Shown here piece by piece: positions 58,507 to 64,000 of a DNA stretch of 64,000 bases (positions within the stretch are counted from its first letter, which is position 1; each line of letters opens with the position of its first letter). Under the pieces are notes generated by a model that was not told where the DNA came from, did no database searches, and saw only the letters and a list, made by a program, of their open reading frames with translations. Location of the stretch: positions 496,001 to 560,000 of the forward strand of contig QFPO01000003.1 of assembly GCA_003241385.1 (NCBI GenBank). The letters are read 5' to 3'. This stretch comes from Rhodanobacter denitrificans (lineage in GTDB: Bacteria; Pseudomonadota; Gammaproteobacteria; Xanthomonadales; Rhodanobacteraceae). The translations under genes and the position numbers were made by a program.

Positions 58507-60852
58507 CTATTCGCGCCAGTAGCGGCGGCGGTGCTCGCGCTCGCGGCGCGCGATCCGCGGCTCGGCGTCGGCCGGAAACACCACGTGCACGGCGCCGGCA
58601 TCGGCGGTGTTGGCCAGCTCCACGCCGGCGCGCCGGTAGCGCTCGACGACGCGCGGGTGCGGATGGCCGAACCGGCTGCGCCAGCCCGCCGAGATCAGGC
58701 CCAGGCGCGGCTGCACGGCCGCGATGAAGCCGGCCCCGGACGAGGTGCGGCTGCCGTGATGCGGCACGATCAGGACCAGCGGTGGTCCGTCGCCGATCGC
58801 GCCGGCCAGATCGCGCTCGACGCGCTGACCGATGTCACCGGTCAGCAGCAGACGTCCGGCGGCGTGCTCGACGAGGATCACGCAGGAGCGGTCGTTGCCG
58901 GCCCGCGTCGTCGGCGGCGGCGGATGCAGGACGCGGAAGTGCACGCCGTCCCAATGCCAGTGGCGGCCGGCATCACAGGAGCCAAGGTCCAGCGGACTGG
59001 TCGCGGCCTCGCCGCCGAGACGCTCCGCGTCGGGCCAGGCGCGGATCACCGCGGCCGCACCGCCGGCATGGTCGTTGTCGTTGTGGCTGACGACCAGGCG
59101 GTCGAGCCGGTCGATGCCGAGCGAGCGCAGCGTCGGCAGCACGGCCGCCTCGCCGAGATCGAACTCCGACGGATAGCGCGCGCCGGCGTCGTAGAGCAGC
59201 GTGTGCCGCTGCGTCCGCACGAGCACCGACAGGCCCTGGCCGACGTCGATCATCGTCGCCTCGAACGCACCGGGGGCCGGCCGTGGCAGCGCCGGCGCGA
59301 CCAGCGGCAGGAACAGCAGCAGACCGAGCGGCCGCAGCGGCACGCCGCGCGGCAGAAACAGCCAGAGCGCGCCGATCATCGCCAACACCAGAGCGGCCGG
59401 CGCGACCTCCGGCAGATACCAGTGCGCGCCCGGCCAGGTCGCCATGCGCGCCCACAGCCACCATTGCAGGTCGATCAGCCAGCCCGCCGCGATGAACAGC
59501 GGCGCGGCCAGCGCCGGCACGAACAGTTCCAGCAAGGTCGCCAGCAGCGTCGCCGGCACGATCGCCAGGCTCACGAACGGAATCGCGATCAGGTTCGACA
59601 ACGCGCCGACCAGGGACGCCTCGCCGAAGAACCAGACCGTCAGCGGCAGCAGCGCGATCGTCATGACCCATTGGCCGATGCCGAGCTCGCGCACGAAGCC
59701 GAGCGCGCCGCGCTCATGCTGCAGGCTCAGCATCAGGAATGCGACGCCGACGAACGACAGCCAGAAGCCCGGCGCCAGCACCGCGGCCGGATCGAACGCG
59801 AGGACCGCGATCAGCGCCAGTGCGAGCGACTGCGGTCCGCTGCCGGCACGGCGGGTCAGGCGCGCCAGCGTCACGACGCCGATCATCAGCACGGTCCGCA
59901 CGGTCGGCAGGCTGCCGCCGGCCAGCAGGCCATAGCCGACCGCGGTCGCGAACGCGGCCGGCGCCATCGCCAGCGGCGCCGGCACGCGCAGCGCGAGCGC
60001 CGGCAGCGCCCACCACAGCAGGCGCACCAGCATGGCACCGAACAGCGCGGCCACGCCGACGTGGAAACCCGAGATCGAGATCAGATGCGTCACGCCGTTG
60101 GCGCGCGCGATCTCCCAATCCTCGGCGTCGAGCGCGCGCGTGTCGCCGACCGCGAACGCGCGCAGCAACCGCGTCGCGTGGCGGTCGCCGACATGGGCGA
60201 GGATCGCGGCCGACAGCCGCTCGCGCAGACCGTCCACGCAGAACGGCACGCGCTCCAGGCGCTCGCGCACGCCGCCGTCGCGCACGTAGCCGACCGCGAC
60301 GATGCGGCGCTCGAGCGCATGCCGTTCGGCGTCGAAGCCGCCCGGATTGACCAGGCCGCGCGGCCGCTTGAGCCGCAGCGACAGGTGCCAGCGCTCGCAG
60401 GCGCCGAGCGCCTCGGGTAGCTGGCCGTACCACGACAATCGTACGCGGCCGTGCAGCGCGACCGGCTCTGCGTCGAGCCAGGCCTGCTCGACGCGCAGCG
60501 AGAAGCGCGTCGCGTCGCTGCGCGCCAGCGGCAGATCGTCGACGACGCCGACGACCTCGAAGTCGCGGCCTTCGAGCTCGCGCGGCAGCCGTTCGAGCAG
60601 TGCGACATCGACGCGCCACGCGCACCAGGCGAAGCCGAGCGCCAGGATCGCGATCCAGCGCCCGCGCGGCCAGCGCCAGGCGACGCCGATCGCGGCGAGG
60701 CCGAGCGCGAACACGACCAGTCGCGGCGGCAGCGCCGGCAGCGCCTGCACCGACAGCACGCCGAGCAGGAATGCACCGGCGATCGCCGGCGTCGACAGGC
60801 GGCGGCGCGGCGCCGCCGGAAGCGTTGCAGTATCGAGAGGCGCCGGATCCAT
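58507..60852 (-). CDS. comEC: DNA internalisation protein ComEC/Rec2
   Basis: 781 residues: N-terminal OB-like and DUF4131 region (about 20-190), the competence domain with about nine membrane helices (about 210-510, ISGFHVGVAALFGAMLVRLL), and a C-terminal metallo-beta-lactamase domain with SHNDNDHAGG near residue 588 and PHHGSRTSS. It forms the inner-membrane channel for single-stranded DNA in natural transformation. Full length with both the channel and the nuclease-like domain intact, so competence is at least possible. It is 16 nt downstream of lolD. Confidence 0.94.
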   Translation of the reverse strand: MDPAPLDTATLPAAPRRRLSTPAIAGAFLLGVLSVQALPALPPRLVVFALGLAAIGVAWRWPRGRWIAILALGFAWCAWRVDVALLERLPRELEGRDFEVVGVVDDLPLARSDATRFSLRVEQAWLDAEPVALHGRVRLSWYGQLPEALGACERWHLSLRLKRPRGLVNPGGFDAERHALERRIVAVGYVRDGGVRERLERVPFCVDGLRERLSAAILAHVGDRHATRLLRAFAVGDTRALDAEDWEIARANGVTHLISISGFHVGVAALFGAMLVRLLWWALPALALRVPAPLAMAPAAFATAVGYGLLAGGSLPTVRTVLMIGVVTLARLTRRAGSGPQSLALALIAVLAFDPAAVLAPGFWLSFVGVAFLMLSLQHERGALGFVRELGIGQWVMTIALLPLTVWFFGEASLVGALSNLIAIPFVSLAIVPATLLATLLELFVPALAAPLFIAAGWLIDLQWWLWARMATWPGAHWYLPEVAPAALVLAMIGALWLFLPRGVPLRPLGLLLFLPLVAPALPRPAPGAFEATMIDVGQGLSVLVRTQRHTLLYDAGARYPSEFDLGEAAVLPTLRSLGIDRLDRLVVSHNDNDHAGGAAAVIRAWPDAERLGGEAATSPLDLGSCDAGRHWHWDGVHFRVLHPPPPTTRAGNDRSCVILVEHAAGRLLLTGDIGQRVERDLAGAIGDGPPLVLIVPHHGSRTSSGAGFIAAVQPRLGLISAGWRSRFGHPHPRVVERYRRAGVELANTADAGAVHVVFPADAEPRIARREREHRRRYWRE

Positions 60853-60868
60853 GGCGTCGAACCGTCCC

Positions 60869-61618
60869 TCAGCCGCCGCTCTTGTCCACCTCGTGCACGC
60901 TGCCGCCGCGCAGCTCCAGCACGCGGTCCATGCGCATCGCCAGACGCCGGTCGTGCGTGACCAGGATGAAGCTGGTGCCGATCTCCCGGTTGAGCTCGAG
61001 CATCAGCGCGTAGACCTGGGCGGCATTGGCCTCGTCGAGATTGCCGGTCGGCTCGTCGCCGAGCACGCAGGCCGGCCGCGTCACCAGGGCGCGCGCGACC
61101 GCCGCGCGCTGCCGCTCGCCGCCGCTCATCTCGCCGGGCTTGTGCTCGAGCCGCTCGGCCAGGCCAACGCGCTCGAGCAGCGTGGTCGCGCGCTGCCGTG
61201 CGTCGTCGATCGGCGTGCCGCGGATCAGCAGCGGCATGCAGACGTTCTCGAGCGCGGTGAACTCCGGCAGCAGGTGATGGAACTGGTAGATGAAGCCGAG
61301 CGAGCGGTTGCGCAGCGCGCCGCGCGCGCGGTCCGACAGCCGTGACATCGTCTTGCCCTCGACGACGACCTCGCCGCCGCTCGGCGTGTCCAGACCGCCG
61401 AGGATGTGCAGCAGGGTGCTCTTGCCGCTGCCGGACGCGCCGATGATCGCCAGCGTCTGGCCGCGCGCGACCTCGAAGCTGACCTCGCGCAGCACCTCGG
61501 CGCGCAGGCGCCCTTCCTGATAGGTCTTGGCGATCCGCTCGGCGCGCAGCACCGTCTGTGCATTCATGGCCGCTCCCGCTGCGCCGTCCTGTTCGTCCCG
61601 CATGGCTCGATCACTCAT
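60869..61618 (-). CDS. lolD: Lipoprotein-releasing ABC ATPase LolD
   Basis: 249 residues (ATG at 61618; an internal ATG 17 codons later, MNAQTVLRAERIAKTYQEGR, aligns better with E. coli LolD and may be the true start). Walker A GASGSGKST, signature MSGGERQRAAVARALVTRP, Walker B CVLGDEPTGNLD. Powers extraction of lipoproteins from the inner membrane to LolA. Its start overlaps the lolC stop by 8 nt. No lolE follows; comEC is next. Confidence 0.94.
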   Translation of the reverse strand: MSDRAMRDEQDGAAGAAMNAQTVLRAERIAKTYQEGRLRAEVLREVSFEVARGQTLAIIGASGSGKSTLLHILGGLDTPSGGEVVVEGKTMSRLSDRARGALRNRSLGFIYQFHHLLPEFTALENVCMPLLIRGTPIDDARQRATTLLERVGLAERLEHKPGEMSGGERQRAAVARALVTRPACVLGDEPTGNLDEANAAQVYALMLELNREIGTSFILVTHDRRLAMRMDRVLELRGGSVHEVDKSGG

Positions 61619-62858
61619 AGCGCAGCGCCGCCGCCGGCTGGACGCGCGCCGCGCGCCAGGCCGGATACAGGGTGGCCAGCGTGCAGAACACGAACGCGGT
61701 CACCGTGATCCAGCCGACGTCGCCCCAGTGCAGGTCCGCCGGCAGCTCGCTGATGTAGTAGACGTCCGGCGACATGAAGACGATGCCGAATGTGCGTTCC
61801 ATCCAGTGCACGACGGTCTCCAGGTTCAGGGTCATCACGACACCGAACGCGAGGCCGAGGATGATGCCGAGCGTGCCGACCAGGACGCCCTGCACGACGA
61901 ACACGCCCATGACGCTGGCCGGCGTCTGGCCGAGCGTGCGCAGGATCGCGATGTCGGCCTGCTTGTCGGTCACCAGCATGACCAGGGTCGAGACCAGGTT
62001 GAACGCGGCCACGGCGACGATCAGCGACAGGATCAGGAACATCACGCGCTTCTCCATCGCGATCGCCTTGAAGAAGTTGCTGTGGCCCTGCATCCAGTCC
62101 GTCACGCGGTAGAACTGGCCGAGCTCGCTGCCGATGTCGCGGGCGACCGAGTAGGCGCGGAACAGGTCGTCCAGCCGCAGGCGGATGCCGGTCGGACCGT
62201 CCAGCCGGTACAGCTTGGCCGCATCGTCCATGTGCACGACGGCCAGACCCGAGTCGTACTCCTGCATGCCGGCCTCGAAGATGCCGACCACGTGGAAGCG
62301 CTTGACGCGCGGCAGCGCGCCGATCGGCGAAGCGGTGAACTCGGCCGCGAACACGGTGACGTCGTCGCCGACCGCGACGCCGAGCATGATCGCCAGTTCG
62401 CGGCCGAGCACGATGCCGAAGCGGCCGGCGACGAGGTCGTCGAGGCGGCCCTGCACCATGCGCCGGTCGATTTCCGACACGCTCGGCTCGAGCTCCGGCA
62501 GCACGCCGCGGATCACCGCGCCGGCGCCATCGTTGCTGGCGCCCTGGATCATCACGTAGCGCTCCACGTACGGCGCCGCGCCCTCGACGTGCGGATTGCC
62601 GCGCGCCAGCTCGATCGCGCGCTGCCACTCGTGCACGGTGTCGTCGACGCCGGTCACGGTCGCGTGCGAGACCATGCCGAGGATGCGGCTCTTGAGCTCC
62701 TTGTCGAAGCCGTTCATGACCGAGATCACGATGATCAGCGCGGCGACGCCGACCGCGATGCCGAGGATCGACACCAGCGAGATGAACGAGATGAAGTGGT
62801 TGCGTCGCTTGGCGCGCGTGTAGCGCAGGCCGATGAAGACTTCGAGGGGACGGAACAT
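61611..62858 (-). CDS. lolC: LolC/E-family lipoprotein-releasing permease
   Basis: 415 residues from the ATG at 62858 (MFRPLEVFIGLRYTRAKRRN). Four membrane helices: one near the N-terminus (ISFISLVSILGIAVGVAALI) and three at the end, separated by a large MacB-like periplasmic domain. The frame is open 18 codons further upstream but the chosen start fits the family. With LolD it releases outer-membrane lipoproteins. Since only one permease gene is present in this operon, the protein may act as a LolF-type homodimer. Confidence 0.92.
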   Translation of the reverse strand: MFRPLEVFIGLRYTRAKRRNHFISFISLVSILGIAVGVAALIIVISVMNGFDKELKSRILGMVSHATVTGVDDTVHEWQRAIELARGNPHVEGAAPYVERYVMIQGASNDGAGAVIRGVLPELEPSVSEIDRRMVQGRLDDLVAGRFGIVLGRELAIMLGVAVGDDVTVFAAEFTASPIGALPRVKRFHVVGIFEAGMQEYDSGLAVVHMDDAAKLYRLDGPTGIRLRLDDLFRAYSVARDIGSELGQFYRVTDWMQGHSNFFKAIAMEKRVMFLILSLIVAVAAFNLVSTLVMLVTDKQADIAILRTLGQTPASVMGVFVVQGVLVGTLGIILGLAFGVVMTLNLETVVHWMERTFGIVFMSPDVYYISELPADLHWGDVGWITVTAFVFCTLATLYPAWRAARVQPAAALRYE

Positions 62859-62962
62859 CGGGGCAACGGTCCTTGAAAGGGCGGCGAGGCCCGACGGCGG
62901 GTTATCGGACAACCAATACCACCAAAGTTCAATCGGATCGACGTGACGCGCGTCGCCGCGGG

Positions 62963-64000
62963 TCAGAAGTCATAGCCATCCTTGAGCAGCGTATCGGCGA
63001 CCTCGGGCTGACGGATGCCGACGCCACCGGGGACCGCCGTGAACAGATGCGACTTCCCGCCATGGCAGATGGCCTGGAAGCCGGTCTTCATGGACTGGAT
63101 GGTGTCGGAATCGTACTGGAAGAGCTGGCCGTTGCTGCGCGATACCCGCACATAAGCGATATCCCACAGCGTACGACCGTCGCAAGGGTCGATCACGGCT
63201 ATACCGTTCCGAAGATTGCTTTCGCCCAGCGAATGCCAGGTCGTCCCTGCATCGAGCGTCTCCCAGATCTGGGTGGGACGGCGCGCCGAAGTCCGATCCA
63301 CACCGAAGAAAAGCAAACGGGAGGCATCCGTGGGGTCGGGCGGCAACGTCGTCCATTCGAAACCCAGTTCCGTCATCGGCGCCGGCATGTACTTAAAAAC
63401 ACCACCGAACCGATCGGACTTCCAGAGCGTAGTCGACAACGGATCATAGCTTTCAGAATACGCGTACACCGGCGTGGCATCGTCGGCGCCGGAGCCGATG
63501 CGCCTGGCGAGGACATTTCCCTCGAGAGGGCTCGCCGCCCAGCTCGTTCCGCCGTCGCCGCTCCAGTGCATCTGGACGTTTTCACCACCTTGCTGGGTCA
63601 GTACGGCAATCTTGTCGGACCCAGCACCGATGAATCGGATCGCGTCGATCCAGACGCTCGCAAACGGAAAGCTCGACGCCATGCGCGACCAGGAGCGCCC
63701 GCCATCCGTACTGCGATAGAAGGCCTGCGCATCGAAGCCGATCAGAACATCCGGATCGCCTTGCGCTCTCGCCACGCGAGAGCGATCCTCGTAGGCGACC
63801 GGCATATCGCCGTAGAAATCCGCTTCGACCTCGGAAAAACTGACGCCGCCATCGGCAGTATGCAACATCGGCAGCAGCTGGCGGACCACGACAAAGTCAT
63901 CCGGGTTGCGTGGATCGACGGACAGGTCGGTCACGACACCGGCCATCATGCCGGCATGATGGCCGGCGAACGTCGCACCATCGTCGTCGGACCGGTAGAT
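62963..64000 (-). CDS. Secreted beta-propeller protein with Asp-box (BNR) repeats, C-terminal part
   Basis: The frame is open to the right edge of the window, so the N-terminus is missing; the 345 visible codons end at 62963. Sortilin-like Asp-box motifs recur: YRSDDDGATF, YRSTDGGRSW, WSGDGGTSW and WETLDAGTTW, as in VPS10/BNR propellers and exo-alpha-sialidase-like or photosystem-assembly-like proteins. The C-terminus reads ADTLLKDGYDF, resembling the ending of the secreted hydrolase at 27086. Local G+C content is lower than in the neighbouring envelope genes. Function cannot be assigned; secreted adhesin or surface hydrolase partner is possible. Confidence 0.82.
   Translation of the reverse strand: MYRSDDDGATFAGHHAGMMAGVVTDLSVDPRNPDDFVVVRQLLPMLHTADGGVSFSEVEADFYGDMPVAYEDRSRVARAQGDPDVLIGFDAQAFYRSTDGGRSWSRMASSFPFASVWIDAIRFIGAGSDKIAVLTQQGGENVQMHWSGDGGTSWAASPLEGNVLARRIGSGADDATPVYAYSESYDPLSTTLWKSDRFGGVFKYMPAPMTELGFEWTTLPPDPTDASRLLFFGVDRTSARRPTQIWETLDAGTTWHSLGESNLRNGIAVIDPCDGRTLWDIAYVRVSRSNGQLFQYDSDTIQSMKTGFQAICHGGKSHLFTAVPGGVGIRQPEVADTLLKDGYDF

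Overview
The window is a chromosomal segment of a very G+C-rich (about 70% by eye) Gram-negative bacterium. The gene content fits the Gammaproteobacteria, most likely the order Xanthomonadales (Lysobacterales), perhaps a Rhodanobacteraceae/Dokdonella-like lineage. Three things suggest this: the run lolC-lolD-comEC-exbB-exbD-msbA, a xanB-type bifunctional mannose enzyme beside rfbACD, and an intergenic hairpin repeat near 18.2 kb of a kind I associate with Xanthomonadaceae. I see no prophage, insertion sequence, CRISPR array, tRNA or rRNA. Coding density is very high, and neighbouring genes in operons often overlap by 4 nt (ATGA or GTGA).

Layout. 0-6 kb: the end of ctaA, then ctaB (haem A synthesis), dps and hrpA. 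6-15 kb: two exported proteins of unknown function, relA, a transmembrane Ser/Thr kinase with four long repeats, an NRDE protein and an outer-membrane barrel. 14.5-17.7 kb: a Fur-type promoter, a small exported protein and a TonB-dependent receptor. 17.7-18.4 kb: the only long non-coding stretch, holding the hairpin repeat. 18.4-26.9 kb: transporters (ThrE-like exporter, EamA family, an Mla/Mce lipid-transport operon, mgtE, an AI-2E-family protein). 27-32 kb: a secreted esterase-malectin protein, a LytS/LytTR two-component pair and an exported OB-fold-like protein. 32-36 kb: a five-gene operon with two adjacent TMEM175-type channel genes, bioD, a polytopic membrane protein and a small protein. 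36-43 kb: free-methionine-sulfoxide reductase, a TfoX C-terminal-domain protein, and sucA-sucB-lpd (2-oxoglutarate dehydrogenase). 43-51.6 kb: an exported S9 peptidase, complete pqqEDCBA including a 24-residue pqqA, and divergently a proline iminopeptidase with a NarL-type sensor/regulator pair. 51.6-62.9 kb: a long minus-strand block for envelope synthesis and transport: lolC, lolD, comEC, exbB, exbD, msbA, rfbA, rfbC, rfbD, xanB. 62.9-64 kb: the 3' part of a secreted beta-propeller (Asp-box) protein that runs off the window.

Functionally the segment joins aerobic respiration (haem A, TCA cycle, PQQ cofactor for periplasmic dehydrogenases), envelope building (lipoprotein release, lipid A export, dTDP-rhamnose and GDP-mannose supply, phospholipid transport) and iron/stress handling (Dps, Fur-type promoter, TonB receptor, RelA). 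The points most worth following up are the tandem TMEM175 genes in one operon with bioD, the pqq locus with peptidases on both sides and a divergent two-component system, the four-repeat periplasmic domain of the kinase, the shared C-terminal DG-aromatic-acidic ending of two secreted proteins, and the replacement of lpxK after msbA by rhamnose/mannose genes.
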